Shown here: positions 1 to 9,046 of the stretch, piece after piece
How positions within the stretch are numbered: position 1 is the first letter of the stretch
Layout of the letters: the number at the start of each line of letters is the position of its first letter
Assembly (NCBI RefSeq): GCF_020171465.1
Contig: NZ_JAIUZR010000003.1
Span: forward strand, 310,001-374,000
Length of the DNA stretch: 64,000 nucleotides
Source of the DNA: Lutimonas saemankumensis
GTDB lineage: Bacteria > Bacteroidota > Bacteroidia > Flavobacteriales > Flavobacteriaceae
Reading direction: 5' to 3'
Program-made: the position numbers and the translations under genes
The notes under the pieces: generated by a model
What the model was told of the DNA's origin: nothing
What the model saw: only the letters and a program-made list of their open reading frames with translations
The model's database searches: none

Positions 1-616
1 AAAACATTAGCTGCTCCCAACCGTTTAATTCTGAATCAGTTTCTTGGATTATGTAAAGCGAATTGCCAAGGGGTCCGGCAGAAAAAACAACAATGCTCAC
101 CACAATCCAGCCAAAATGTAAACCTAAAGGGGCATATAAAGATTGTGTTCTGGCAAAGGCGTAGGCAAACATCCAGCCACCGACTCCGGTTACCAAAAAA
201 ACATAAATCATGGGAACAAGACCACGACCAAACATATCATAGCTAAACCAGTGATAGATTCCAAAAACAACGGCACTAACCATACAGGCTCGTATGATGC
301 CAAATTTTTTTATTAAAATATATAAGAGGGCTCCACGAAAAATTAATTCTTCAAATAAGGCAGCTTTTAAAGTCCACCAAATCCCATTGAGGCTTTCCAA
401 AAATCCATATTCAGGATTTCGAATATAACTGACTTCTTTAAGATAGGATTGACCCAATAAGTTGATTGCGCAGAACACTGCCATTATAAGTAAACCAATT
501 GAAAACTCTCTCAAGCGCCTTAAATTGGGCAGAATGCCTAAAGAAGTTATATGCTCCCTGAAAACAATCCAAAGAACCAACCAGGACAGAATAAAAACTA
601 CAAATACTCCTAACAT
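1..616 (-). CDS. CPBP family intramembrane metalloprotease (3' end outside window)
   Basis: Polytopic membrane protein of the CPBP (CAAX protease and bacteriocin-processing) family, which cleaves substrates inside the membrane or has a self-immunity-like role. Counting from the ATG at 614-616, the signature EExxxR is Glu89-Glu90 with Arg94 (EELIFR), the second motif holds His122 (FGIYHW) and the third His167 (LHFGW), so the catalytic set is intact. The reading frame runs off the left edge. It stays open upstream to a stop at 713-715 but has no other ATG, GTG or TTG there, and a TAnnTTTG element at 642-649 on this strand supports the chosen start. It is the only minus-strand gene in the window. 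The substrate is unknown. Confidence 0.85.
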   Translation of the reverse strand, partial: MLGVFVVFILSWLVLWIVFREHITSLGILPNLRRLREFSIGLLIMAVFCAINLLGQSYLKEVSYIRNPEYGFLESLNGIWWTLKAALFEELIFRGALLYILIKKFGIIRACMVSAVVFGIYHWFSYDMFGRGLVPMIYVFLVTGVGGWMFAYAFARTQSLYAPLGLHFGWIVVSIVVFSAGPLGNSLYIIQETDSELNGWEQLMF

Positions 617-641
617 ATAGCTGGATGTTTTAAAACCCAGC

Positions 642-649
642 CAAATATA
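642..649 (-). promoter_or_regulatory. candidate -7 element for the CPBP gene
   Basis: On the minus strand the bases read TATATTTG, a match to the Bacteroidota -7 consensus TAnnTTTG, about 25 nt before the ATG at 614-616. No TTG is found at the expected -33 distance, so this is only a partial promoter match. Confidence 0.3.
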
Positions 650-827
650 ATTGTAATAAATGAAATCATTGAATCTATTAACGGATTGAACTTTTTTGTA
701 CCTTGACGAAAACTAGTTTGACACTTTATCGAACAGCAATTGAGATCTTTATGATATTATTTTTTTTAGCTATTTGTTAAGATGATTAGTTCTCCAGGAC
801 AGTCAATAAATTTTGAATTTACACCAT

Positions 828-1385
828 ATGAGGAACTTGTTTATTATTTTATTTGTTTTATATCCCTTTCTAAGTGATGCTCAGGAGCAAGACAAAACGG
901 ATTCCCCTTCAGATTCACAACAAGGTCTTACTGGGCTTTCTGAATCCATAATTTTTCCTGAAAAATGCCTCGGGGTATGGGAGGGAATGATGTATATCTT
1001 CAGCCAGGGTTCCCTGCGGGACAGTGTAAAAGTAAAGTTCACGGCTGCCAAAACTGATATCAAGGGTAATTTTGTTTGGAAAACAGAATACCTGTCTCCT
1101 ACAAGACCCATGGTTAAGGATTATAAACTGGTTGTGGATGACCCTGTCAAGGGCCGGTATCTTCTCGACGAGGGAGACGGAGTGAAGTTGAGGCTTTACA
1201 ACATTAACAATAAATTGTACAGCCTGTTCAAAGTGAACGATATCTATCTGACGTCAAGCACTGAACTGTTTGATGACCGGCTGGTCTTTGAGGTCACATC
1301 GGGAAAAGAAGAAGGTGAAACACAAGGAGTCAAGAATTATTCTTTTTCGAATGTTCAAAGAGTGGAACTGAGAAGAATAGATTGA
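828..1385 (+). CDS. secreted protein of unknown function
   Basis: I do not recognise the family. The 185-residue product starts with a clear export signal (MRNLFIILFVLYPFLSDAQ, probable cleavage after the Ala-Gln region) followed by a Ser/Gln/Asp-rich linker and a body of alternating polar/hydrophobic strands beginning at GVWEGMMYIF, reminiscent of a small lipocalin-like beta-barrel. The ATG at 828 is preferred to the in-frame TTG at 813 because it puts the signal peptide at the very N-terminus. It is the first rightward gene after the divergent region shared with the CPBP protease. Confidence 0.6.
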   Translation: MRNLFIILFVLYPFLSDAQEQDKTDSPSDSQQGLTGLSESIIFPEKCLGVWEGMMYIFSQGSLRDSVKVKFTAAKTDIKGNFVWKTEYLSPTRPMVKDYKLVVDDPVKGRYLLDEGDGVKLRLYNINNKLYSLFKVNDIYLTSSTELFDDRLVFEVTSGKEEGETQGVKNYSFSNVQRVELRRID

Positions 1386-1421
1386 AAAATTCTTTTCGAA
1401 GGCAAAACAAATACGAACTAC

Positions 1422-1450
1422 ACCAAATAAATACTAAACCAAATAAATAC
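1422..1450 (+). repeat. 13-nt perfect direct repeat, two copies
   Basis: The motif ACCAAATAAATAC occurs at 1422-1434 and again at 1438-1450, separated by 3 nt, in the 72-nt leader just before the amidohydrolase ATG at 1458. The meaning is unclear; a short duplication or a tandem operator are both possible. Confidence 0.6.
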
Positions 1451-1457
1451 GTATTAC

Positions 1458-3197
1458 ATGTCAAAAAACTATCTTTCACTTATTGCTTTTCTGATTTTAT
1501 CCATTTCACTTCACGGACAAACATTCATTACCCATGTTACGCTGGCTGACGTAGAGAAGCAAAAATTGGTCAAGAATCAAACCGTTGTGATTGAAGATGG
1601 TCGAATTTTAGAAATCTATAAGAGCACTAAGAAAAGATTTCCTGAGAATGCAACTGTAATTGACGGGTCAGGGAAATATCTGATCCCAGGCTTGGTGGAT
1701 GCGCACATTCATTTTTTTCAAAACGGAGGTATTTACACAAGACCGGATGCCATTGACTTAAGAAAGTATAAGAGCTATGAAAAGGAAATAGCCTTGACCA
1801 AATTTGATATGGAAACCAAATTGAGGCGTTATCTTAACAATGGGATTACCACGGTAATTGATGTGGGAGCAACCTATAATTTCCTTGAGCAGAGAAAGAA
1901 TTTCATTGATAAAAAGTTTTCACCTACAGTTTTTATGACAGGGCCTCTTCTTACAACCTATGAACCGGAAGTTTATAAAGAACTGGGAAAGGATAAGCCT
2001 TTCACCCTTACAAAGTCGGTTGAAGAAGGGATACAAGGGGTTCAGGAACAGTTAGCCTATGATCCAGATTTTATCAAAATCTGGTATATAGCCGGAGCTG
2101 ATGGTTTAAGCATTGAGGAGAGTGCTCAAAAAAATCTTCCTATCGTTAAGGCCATCATTGATGAGGCCCATAAAAACGATTTAAAGGTTGCAGTACATGC
2201 AACTCAAGAATTTACGGCAAAACTGGCTGTAGAAAATGGTGCTGATTTTTTAGTCCATAGCGTTGATGATGAAATTCTAAGTGAAGAATTTGTGGAATTA
2301 ATGAAGGCCCAAAAAACGATTCTTTGCCCTACCTTGGTGGTGCATGAGGGCTACCATGATACTTTTGGCCAGAATTTGGAAATGAGCAGGCACGAACTCT
2401 ACCAGGCTGATCCTTATCAGCTCGGATCTTTGTTGGATGGAAAACATTTATCTGATACCTTACTCATCAATGCTTATAAAAAAGGAGCCAACTCTAAATC
2501 AGGACAAGATCGTCTGAGCCAAAGAAGGGCTACCATGATGGCCAATCTAAAACTGTTGTCGGACGCAGGAGTAATTATTGCGACAGGAACGGATGCCGGG
2601 AACATTGGTACACTGCACGCCTCGTCTTATTTGAAAGAAGTACAGGCCATGCAGAAAAGTGGAATGAGCAACTGGCAGATTTTGACAGCATCTACACTTA
2701 ACGGGGCAAAAATTCTTGATAAAGAAGTTGAATTTGGCAGTATCAGCCAGGGTAAAAAAGCGAATCTCATTTTATTGGACGACAACCCTGTTGAGGCCAT
2801 TGAAAACATTACAAAAATTAACCTTGTCATAAATCGGGGAATGCTTATTGATCCAAGGGAATTACTGGAAGACCAACCTACTGATTTGGCTCAGAGACAG
2901 CTGAATGCCTATAATTTTAGAGACATAGAAGCTTTTTTAGAGCCTTATGCCGAGGATGTTGAAGTCTATTCCTATCCTGATAAACTGCTCTATAAAGGTA
3001 AAGATATAATGAGGGAACGATATGCCGGTATGTTTGCCTCTACGCCTAATCTGCATTGTGAGTTAAAGGAAAGAATTGTTCAGGGTAATATTGTTATAGA
3101 TAAGGAGCGTGTCCAATTTCGGGACAGGATCCTTGAGGCTGTAGCTATTTATCATATAGAAGAAAACAAGATCAAGAAGGTTTACTTTATCCAATAA
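1458..3197 (+). CDS. secreted amidohydrolase with C-terminal SnoaL-like domain
   Basis: Metal-dependent amidohydrolase of the imidazolonepropionase/prolidase-like group, exported by an N-terminal signal peptide ending near LHGQ. The TIM-barrel signatures are all present: DAHIHF (HxH metal site), a Lys in FIKIWY, VAVHAT, FLVHSVDD and TGTDAGN (metal Asp). After about residue 460 comes an extra domain (AYNFRDIEAFLEPYAEDVEV) that looks like SnoaL/NTF2, a fold often found in small-molecule enzymes. The substrate is probably a cyclic amide, dipeptide or related compound outside the cytoplasm. The sulfatase starts 25 nt downstream, so the two are likely co-transcribed. A related amidohydrolase without this extension lies at 32.0 kb. 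Confidence 0.85.
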   Translation: MSKNYLSLIAFLILSISLHGQTFITHVTLADVEKQKLVKNQTVVIEDGRILEIYKSTKKRFPENATVIDGSGKYLIPGLVDAHIHFFQNGGIYTRPDAIDLRKYKSYEKEIALTKFDMETKLRRYLNNGITTVIDVGATYNFLEQRKNFIDKKFSPTVFMTGPLLTTYEPEVYKELGKDKPFTLTKSVEEGIQGVQEQLAYDPDFIKIWYIAGADGLSIEESAQKNLPIVKAIIDEAHKNDLKVAVHATQEFTAKLAVENGADFLVHSVDDEILSEEFVELMKAQKTILCPTLVVHEGYHDTFGQNLEMSRHELYQADPYQLGSLLDGKHLSDTLLINAYKKGANSKSGQDRLSQRRATMMANLKLLSDAGVIIATGTDAGNIGTLHASSYLKEVQAMQKSGMSNWQILTASTLNGAKILDKEVEFGSISQGKKANLILLDDNPVEAIENITKINLVINRGMLIDPRELLEDQPTDLAQRQLNAYNFRDIEAFLEPYAEDVEVYSYPDKLLYKGKDIMRERYAGMFASTPNLHCELKERIVQGNIVIDKERVQFRDRILEAVAIYHIEENKIKKVYFIQ

Positions 3198-3222
3198 ATA
3201 CAGATTTCTATTGACTAACTCA

Positions 3223-4974
3223 ATGAAAGAGGAATTGAATCTAAAACCCACATATAAGATTTTTTGGTGGCTATGCCTTATGCTGATGGCCTGCCATTCG
3301 GATAAAAACAAGCACAGTGAAGAAAGTCCTGTGTTCAATGAACCCCAACAGCCTAATATTTTATGGTTGGTCACTGAAGATATGGGGCCTTATATTGCTC
3401 CTTTTGGAGACTCTACTGCGCCAACCCCTCATTTGAGCCGTTTGGCATCGGAGGGGGTGATCTATACCAATATGTATTCTCCTTCAGGTGTCTGCGCCCC
3501 AAGCCGAGCGGCAATTGCAACGGGGATGTATCCCTCCAGTATCGGTGCAAATCATATGCGAACAGGAACGAATATGGAAAATACAGGTCTTCCTGCATAT
3601 GAGGCCATACCACCACCGGAAGTCAGAATGATCAGTGAAATACTAAGAAGTAATGGCTATTACTGTACAAATAATAACAAAACTGATTACCAGTTCAAGG
3701 AACCGATGACGGCATGGGATGAAAATGGTCATTTTGCACATTGGAGAAATCGTCAGGAAGGCCAACCTTTTTTTGCGGTATTCAATTTTACACAGACCCA
3801 TGAATCTGGATTGTTTGAACCCTATGGATTTAAAAAGAGAGAATTCAGGCACTACTCGGCTGGAGACTCTAATGTTTCTGATTTTGGATGGAATGAACTG
3901 ACATCAGAAAAGGAAACAACGGTACATGTGCCAAAGGATACTAAGTTTCCTGTCCCTCCATATTTACCGGATAATGAAGTTGTAAGAAGGGATCTCTGGA
4001 AAATGTATAACAATATAGCTGAGATGGACAGGCAAGTTGGAGCAGTGCTGAAACAGCTGGAGGATGACGGTCTGTTGGATAATACGATCATCTTTTTTTA
4101 TGGAGATCACGGAGGGCCAATGCCCAGGCAAAAGCGATTGGTCTATGATTCAGGTCTTCACACCCCATTGATTATTCGATTTCCGAATAAACAAAAATCA
4201 GGGGCCATAGAAAAACAATTGACCAGCTTTGTCGACTTTGCACCCACGTTGCTTTCCCTGGTTGGGATCAATCCTCCGGAACATCTCCATGGGCAAGCCT
4301 TTTTGGGAGCCTATCAAGCAAAGGAAAAAAGAAAATACATTCATGCAGCAGCTGATCGTTTTGACGAACTCACTGATGTGATTCGTGCTGTTCGGGACGA
4401 ACGGTTCAAGTATATTCGAAATTTCAGGCCCGAGCAGGGGTACTACCTGCCGCTTCAGTACAGGGAACGAATTCCAACCATGAAGGAAATGATTCGATTA
4501 AGAGATGAAGGAAAGCTGGATAGCATCCAAAGGCTATGGTTTAGAGAAAATAAGTCTCCCGAGGAATTATATGATTGTGAATCGGATCCGCATGAGTTGA
4601 ATAACCTGGTTGATGATCCGGCTTACAAAGAAAAACTCGAGGAATTACGGGCTGAGATGGACCGTTGGATCCAAGACATTGGAGATCAGCCTAATTTACC
4701 GGAAAGGGAATTGATCAGTCAACTTTGGCAAGATGAAGCCACACAACCTGTTACAAATAAGCCCTTAATTACATTATCAGAAGGAAAAATTGTGATTGGT
4801 TGTTCTACCAAAGGTGCGTCATTGGGGTATAAGATTATTAAAAAAAATGGTAAAATACCAAAGGCGTGGAAGGTCTATCAGAACCCGCTAATTCTCCCTA
4901 AAGGCAGTAAATTGGTTGTTCAGGCACACAGAATAGGGTTTAAACCCAGTGAGATCATTGAGAAAATAATTTAG
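3223..4974 (+). CDS. sulfatase lipoprotein (S1 family, formylglycine type)
   Basis: Hydrolyses a sulfate ester or sulfamate, probably on an algal or animal polysaccharide fragment. From the ATG at 3223 the 583-residue product has a lipobox-like LMLMAC (Cys24), then the family start PNILWLVTEDMG with metal-binding acidic residues, and Cys91 in CAPSR, the CxPSR motif converted to formylglycine. A second metal segment FFYGDHGG and the late DPHELNNL motif are present. The last ~65 residues (SLGYKI, PKAWKVY, RIGFKPSE) resemble the chitobiase/hexosaminidase C-terminal beta-sandwich often appended to sulfatases. An in-frame TTG at 3211 is a less likely start. The maturation enzyme (anSME or FGE) is not in this window. 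Confidence 0.9.
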   Translation: MKEELNLKPTYKIFWWLCLMLMACHSDKNKHSEESPVFNEPQQPNILWLVTEDMGPYIAPFGDSTAPTPHLSRLASEGVIYTNMYSPSGVCAPSRAAIATGMYPSSIGANHMRTGTNMENTGLPAYEAIPPPEVRMISEILRSNGYYCTNNNKTDYQFKEPMTAWDENGHFAHWRNRQEGQPFFAVFNFTQTHESGLFEPYGFKKREFRHYSAGDSNVSDFGWNELTSEKETTVHVPKDTKFPVPPYLPDNEVVRRDLWKMYNNIAEMDRQVGAVLKQLEDDGLLDNTIIFFYGDHGGPMPRQKRLVYDSGLHTPLIIRFPNKQKSGAIEKQLTSFVDFAPTLLSLVGINPPEHLHGQAFLGAYQAKEKRKYIHAAADRFDELTDVIRAVRDERFKYIRNFRPEQGYYLPLQYRERIPTMKEMIRLRDEGKLDSIQRLWFRENKSPEELYDCESDPHELNNLVDDPAYKEKLEELRAEMDRWIQDIGDQPNLPERELISQLWQDEATQPVTNKPLITLSEGKIVIGCSTKGASLGYKIIKKNGKIPKAWKVYQNPLILPKGSKLVVQAHRIGFKPSEIIEKII

Positions 4975-5126
4975 TTTGTTCATGTATCCCAGCGGGCCTT
5001 ATCGATCAGATAATCTTAGTTTGTTGTATATTTACGTGGCTTGATCTGACAGTTGAGAGCTAATATGTTTTATAGAACTAAATCTAAGCTGTGCCTTATG
5101 TATAATTTTTTCACCTTTAAAGCCTT

Positions 5127-5516
5127 ATGAAAAGGAATATAATAGTTTGCGTATTACTGCTGGTGCTGCCTTTTTTACTCATTGCCCAGGAAGAAACGAA
5201 TTCAAATGAATCAAAAAATGAACTCATTGGAAACTGGAAAATAGATTTAAGGCCTACTCCCGATGCAGAGGCTTATTTTCAAAATTTTGTTGTTTCAAGT
5301 ATTAATGAAAGTTCGTTTACGGGGACGTTTTACGGTAGTGAAATAAAAGATTCGTTGATCAATGATTACTGGCCCAAGATTTATTTTGCCTTTTCAACTT
5401 CCGATCAGAGTAATGAATATTATCATTCAGGTTACATAGAGAATGGAAAGGTTTATGGAATTACTTATTGTCCCGATCGAGAATTTACGGCTCCCTGGAC
5501 CGGAGAAAAAGAATGA
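5127..5516 (+). CDS. small secreted protein of unknown function
   Basis: A 129-residue product with a signal peptide (MKRNIIVCVLLLVLPFLLIAQ) and a short mature part beginning ELIGNWKIDLRPTPDAEAYF, with several Tyr/Phe-rich strands (YFAFSTSD, YYHSGYIENG). The pattern GNWKI at the start of the mature chain is common in small lipocalin-like secreted proteins of Bacteroidota, but I cannot name a family. It has its own 150-nt leader after the sulfatase and is separated from the esterase by 73 nt. Confidence 0.6.
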   Translation: MKRNIIVCVLLLVLPFLLIAQEETNSNESKNELIGNWKIDLRPTPDAEAYFQNFVVSSINESSFTGTFYGSEIKDSLINDYWPKIYFAFSTSDQSNEYYHSGYIENGKVYGITYCPDREFTAPWTGEKE

Positions 5517-5589
5517 GTGGAACATCCTTTATTTCATAATGCTAATTAATAATTCAAAACACCCTTACAATCAAGAATAAATCAGAAAA

Positions 5590-6762
5590 ATGAGTAAAAA
5601 AAATGTCTTATTGTTTTTTTTTCTGATCACGATAATTCAGGTGACTGCCCAGAATTTGGAAACTATTTCAATTGGTTCGAAACACGTATTTCGTTCAGAT
5701 ATTTTGAATGAGGACAGGGAATATTGGATCAACCTTCCCGAATCTTATCAACAGGAAAGTTCTTCCTATAAGAATTATCCGTTACTCATCTTACTTGACG
5801 GTAACTTACATTTCAGATCCGTAACGGGTATGGTTAATTATATGAGTTCTGGATACAATGGAAACAGAAGAATTCCGGAGATGATCGTCGTTGCCATTCA
5901 AAATGTGAACCGACGCAGAGATTTCACACCCGATAAAATAATTACAAAAAGACAAAATGATTCAGGTGGTGGGAAAAGGTTTTTGAGCTTTTTGGAGGAA
6001 GAACTTATTCCTGAATTGGATAAAAAGTACAGGATGGACGGATATCGAATATTTTTTGGACATTCCCTTGGTGGTTTATTGGCGGCTCATTCTTATATGC
6101 AGGAGGAGTCACTTTTCAATGCCTACATTGCGGTTGATCCAAGTTTTGGCACATGGGATGCCCAAACCATGGATACAAAGTTAGATAGGGTCAAGGAGAA
6201 CTCATTTGAAAGATACCTTTATATAGCCACTGCGAACTGGGGTAAACGAAACCTCAGAAACAGAGATAGGCATGTGAGATTTTATGAGTCCTTAAAGAGT
6301 AAGTGTCCAAGGGAATTTCCCGGACAACTGGAATACTTTGAAAATGAAAACCATGGCTCGGTCCCTCTTTTGGCATTTTACAATGGAATCAATGCCATTT
6401 TTGAAGGTTATGGAATTTCGTACCGTGAGGTTGAAAGCAAAGATCAGCTTATTGAACATTTTGCAGAAATATCCCACAGGCTATCCTGGGAGTTTGAACC
6501 ACCTGAGAATCTTGTGAATAGAGTAGGTTACAGGATACTTCGAAGCAGAAACAAGAGTAACAGGCCCAAGGCCCTGGAAATGTTTATGTTAAATACTGAA
6601 AACTTCCCGGATTCATTTAATGCCTACGATAGCCTTGGGGAAGCTTATGAGGTATTAGGAAGGAAGGAGGAAGCCATAGAAAGCTATAAAAAGTCATTGC
6701 TGCTTAATCCAAATAATGAAAATGCAAGATCAAGGCTGCAAAGTTTAAACAAAAACGAATAA
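5590..6762 (+). CDS. secreted alpha/beta hydrolase (esterase D/IroE-like) with C-terminal TPR
   Basis: Putative esterase of the Fes/IroE/esterase-D superfamily (COG2819), exported by a signal peptide ending near TAQ. The family layout is visible: YPLLILLDGN early, then the nucleophile elbow GHSLGG around residue 160, and a late NHGSVP that supplies the catalytic His. The last ~75 residues form at least one tetratricopeptide unit (AYDSLGEAYEVLGRKEEA), a frequent extension of this family in flavobacteria. It may cleave siderophore, acyl-sugar or other extracellular esters; the substrate cannot be read from the sequence. The next gene follows after 17 nt. Confidence 0.8.
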   Translation: MSKKNVLLFFFLITIIQVTAQNLETISIGSKHVFRSDILNEDREYWINLPESYQQESSSYKNYPLLILLDGNLHFRSVTGMVNYMSSGYNGNRRIPEMIVVAIQNVNRRRDFTPDKIITKRQNDSGGGKRFLSFLEEELIPELDKKYRMDGYRIFFGHSLGGLLAAHSYMQEESLFNAYIAVDPSFGTWDAQTMDTKLDRVKENSFERYLYIATANWGKRNLRNRDRHVRFYESLKSKCPREFPGQLEYFENENHGSVPLLAFYNGINAIFEGYGISYREVESKDQLIEHFAEISHRLSWEFEPPENLVNRVGYRILRSRNKSNRPKALEMFMLNTENFPDSFNAYDSLGEAYEVLGRKEEAIESYKKSLLLNPNNENARSRLQSLNKNE

Positions 6763-6779
6763 AAAATAAATAAACCAAT

Positions 6780-7148
6780 ATGATCAAATTGAAAGTTAAA
6801 TCAAAGAGGGCGATTTTCATCTTCTTAGTTTTTTGTTCACCAAGTTTATTTTCTCAATCTGACCTAAATGGTCTTTGGAACACTGGAAAGGACAATACAG
6901 TAATAGAAATTTCAGAATCGAATGGTGAGATTAAAGGAAAAATAAAATCATCGGATAATGAAAAGGCAGAAATAGGAAAAATCACATTGAAAGAATTAAT
7001 AAAGCATGGGGCTCTTTGGAGAGGTAAAATATATGCCGCTAAGAGGAAGGAATGGTATGATGTTGAAATAACTCCTAAAAACAACCTTCTTAAATTGAAA
7101 ATCGATATTGGTTTTATGAGTAAATCGTTAGAATGGAAAAAACAGTAA
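6780..7148 (+). CDS. small secreted DUF2147-like protein
   Basis: A 122-residue product with a signal peptide (IFIFLVFCSPSLFSQ) and a mature part starting LNGLWNTGKDNTVIEISESNG, followed by GKIKSSD and late WYDVEITP and MSKSLEWKK. This order (GxW with a Gly/Asn turn, GKI repeats, C-terminal beta strands) resembles DUF2147 proteins, small periplasmic beta-barrels of unknown role, though the match is weak. Its last 16 nt overlap the hemG start, so translation of the two is probably coupled. Confidence 0.55.
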   Translation: MIKLKVKSKRAIFIFLVFCSPSLFSQSDLNGLWNTGKDNTVIEISESNGEIKGKIKSSDNEKAEIGKITLKELIKHGALWRGKIYAAKRKEWYDVEITPKNNLLKLKIDIGFMSKSLEWKKQ

Positions 7149-7657
7149 TGATATATGCGTCTGTTGATGGTCAGACTTTAAAAATTTGCAACAGACTTAA
7201 AGAAGTATTTGAGAAGGACAACCAAGATATATCCCTTTTCTCAATTGAAGATTTTAATGAAGAAATAAGCGGCTATGACCGTTTGATCCTCGGAGCTAGT
7301 ATCAGATATGGGGTTCATGACAAAAAAGTGATAGACTTCATTAATTCAAATAAAGAGCAACTTGATGCTATTAAAACAGCTTTCTTCTCTGTAAATCTGG
7401 TTGCAAGAAAATCGGAGAAGAACAAAGCTGATACAAATCCGTATGTCATCAAATTTTTTAAATCTATCGATTGGACGCCCACGATGGTAGAAGTTTTTGC
7501 AGGAAGGCTTGATTACAAGAAATATCCGTTTTTTGATCGAATAATGATTCAATTTATTATGTGGATGACTAAAGGCCCAACCAACTCCGATGCCGATATT
7601 GAATATACGAATTGGGACAGGGTAACAGAGTTTGGTCATCGATTAAAGGAATTGTAG
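7133..7657 (+). CDS. hemG: menaquinone-dependent protoporphyrinogen IX dehydrogenase
   Basis: Flavodoxin-fold enzyme that oxidises protoporphyrinogen IX to protoporphyrin IX, passing electrons to quinone at the inner membrane; penultimate step of heme synthesis. The phosphate-binding loop IYASVDGQT matches the E. coli HemG FSTRDGQT, and the family blocks LILGASIRYG, FFSVNLVARK, AGRLDYKKYPFFDR and YTNWDRV follow in the usual order; the length (174 aa) is normal. The hydrophobic stretch IQFIMWMTKG is the usual membrane-contact insert. It starts inside the preceding gene. No other heme genes are nearby, so it is a stand-alone copy. Confidence 0.9.
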   Translation: MEKTVMIYASVDGQTLKICNRLKEVFEKDNQDISLFSIEDFNEEISGYDRLILGASIRYGVHDKKVIDFINSNKEQLDAIKTAFFSVNLVARKSEKNKADTNPYVIKFFKSIDWTPTMVEVFAGRLDYKKYPFFDRIMIQFIMWMTKGPTNSDADIEYTNWDRVTEFGHRLKEL

Positions 7658-7670
7658 TTGAATTAGAAGG

Positions 7671-7682
7671 AAAGAGCTCTTT
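7671..7682. repeat. 12-bp perfect palindrome
   Basis: AAAGAGCTCTTT lies in the 70-nt gap between hemG and the GH5 gene, followed 17 nt later by a run of eight T. It could be an operator half-site pair or part of a weak terminator; nothing more can be said. Confidence 0.35.
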
Positions 7683-7727
7683 GAAAATGAAATCTTATAA
7701 TTTTTTTTATTAAACAAAATCACAATT

Positions 7728-8957
7728 ATGAAATGGAAACTCTGGTTTTATACGCTTTTGTTCGTAATGATTTTATCCTGCCAAAAAACGGAAAAAAAAT
7801 ATGTTTATGTCAATGGTAAAAATATTTATTCTGAACAAGGAGAATTACTGCATCTAAAGGGAGTGAATTTGGGTAATTGGCTACTGCCTGAAGGGTATAT
7901 GTTTAAACTTCGTAACAGCAATTCCCCGCGAAAAATAGATCAGGCCATCCGTGAATTGATGGGTAATAGTGCCACTACAAAGTTTTGGGATTCCTTTCTT
8001 GAGAGTTACATTACCGAAGCTGACATTAAGTGGTTGTCTGAAGCCGGGGTGAATATCATAAGACTACCGTTTGACTATCGTCTGTTAACAAATGATGATT
8101 TTCTTGGCAGAGACAAACATGGATATAAGTATATCGATAATGCTGTGAACTGGTGTGAAAAATACAATATATACGTATTACTGGATATGCATGGTGCACC
8201 CGGCGGTCAAACAGGTGACAATATTGACAATAGTGACGGCTATCCGTGGTTAATGGTTGATGAAGGAATGAAGGAAAAAACAACTGAAATCTGGCGAGAG
8301 ATAGCTCAGAGATATGCAGACAACACGACTGTAATAGGCTACAATCTGTTGAATGAACCTATTGCTCATTATTTTGAAAAGGACAGTTTAAAACCTTATT
8401 TGGAGCCCTTATATAAAAGGATAACCCGGTCCATTCGAGAAGTGGATAAAAATCATATTGTATTTATTGGCGGGGCCGTCTGGGAAACTGATTTTACCGT
8501 ATTCTCAGCCCCATTTGATGATAAGTTAGCCTATACTTTTCATAAATACTGGATGCCACCTGAACAAAAAGAAATACAACAATTCATTGACTTTAGGGAA
8601 AAACACAAGGTGCCCATCTTAATGGGTGAGAGCGGTGAAAATGAAGATGAGTGGGTTAAAGATTTTAGAGAATTATTAGATGAGAATCGGATTCACTGGA
8701 CCTTTTGGCCTTATAAAAAAATGGACAATACACGAGGCCCAATGAACTTTGATAAACCTGAAGGCTATGATCAATTTATAGAATATGCCGATGCTGACAG
8801 GAGTACCTTTGCCAAGATAAGGGAATTGAAAGATAGTATTCAGGGAATTAGAAAGGATGAGGTAGAGGCCATATTGAATCAATATGTAGAAAACAGTAAG
8901 TTTGAGAATTGCTATCCGAACGATGGTTATCTGGAGGCATTGGGGTTCGAATTCTGA
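7728..8957 (+). CDS. glycoside hydrolase family 5 lipoprotein
   Basis: Endo- or exo-acting retaining beta-glycosidase of the cellulase/exo-glucanase superfamily GH5, anchored as a lipoprotein (FVMILSCQK, Cys near residue 18). The N-terminal GVNLGNWLLPEG, the strand NIIRLPFDY, the acid/base Glu210 in NLLNEP, the HKYW histidine strand and the nucleophile Glu301 in MGESGE form a complete catalytic set. The GVNLGNWL start is typical of exo-beta-1,3-glucanase-like members, so laminarin or mannan fragments are reasonable substrates, but this is inference. It has its own promoter region and stands alone. Confidence 0.88.
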   Translation: MKWKLWFYTLLFVMILSCQKTEKKYVYVNGKNIYSEQGELLHLKGVNLGNWLLPEGYMFKLRNSNSPRKIDQAIRELMGNSATTKFWDSFLESYITEADIKWLSEAGVNIIRLPFDYRLLTNDDFLGRDKHGYKYIDNAVNWCEKYNIYVLLDMHGAPGGQTGDNIDNSDGYPWLMVDEGMKEKTTEIWREIAQRYADNTTVIGYNLLNEPIAHYFEKDSLKPYLEPLYKRITRSIREVDKNHIVFIGGAVWETDFTVFSAPFDDKLAYTFHKYWMPPEQKEIQQFIDFREKHKVPILMGESGENEDEWVKDFRELLDENRIHWTFWPYKKMDNTRGPMNFDKPEGYDQFIEYADADRSTFAKIRELKDSIQGIRKDEVEAILNQYVENSKFENCYPNDGYLEALGFEF

Positions 8958-8971
8958 TATCAAAAAAATAA

Positions 8972-8993
8972 TTTAATTTCATATCAAATTAAA
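8972..8993 (+). terminator. AT-only hairpin after the GH5 gene
   Basis: TTTAATTT (8972-8979) pairs perfectly with AAATTAAA (8986-8993) across a 6-nt loop, 15 nt after the GH5 stop codon. There is no GC pair and no downstream T run, so at best it is a weak terminator or 3'-end stabiliser. Confidence 0.25.
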
Positions 8994-9046
8994 AGAAAGT
9001 ACCACAAATAAAAAGAAGGATTATAGGCATCTCTTTTATCTTTATT

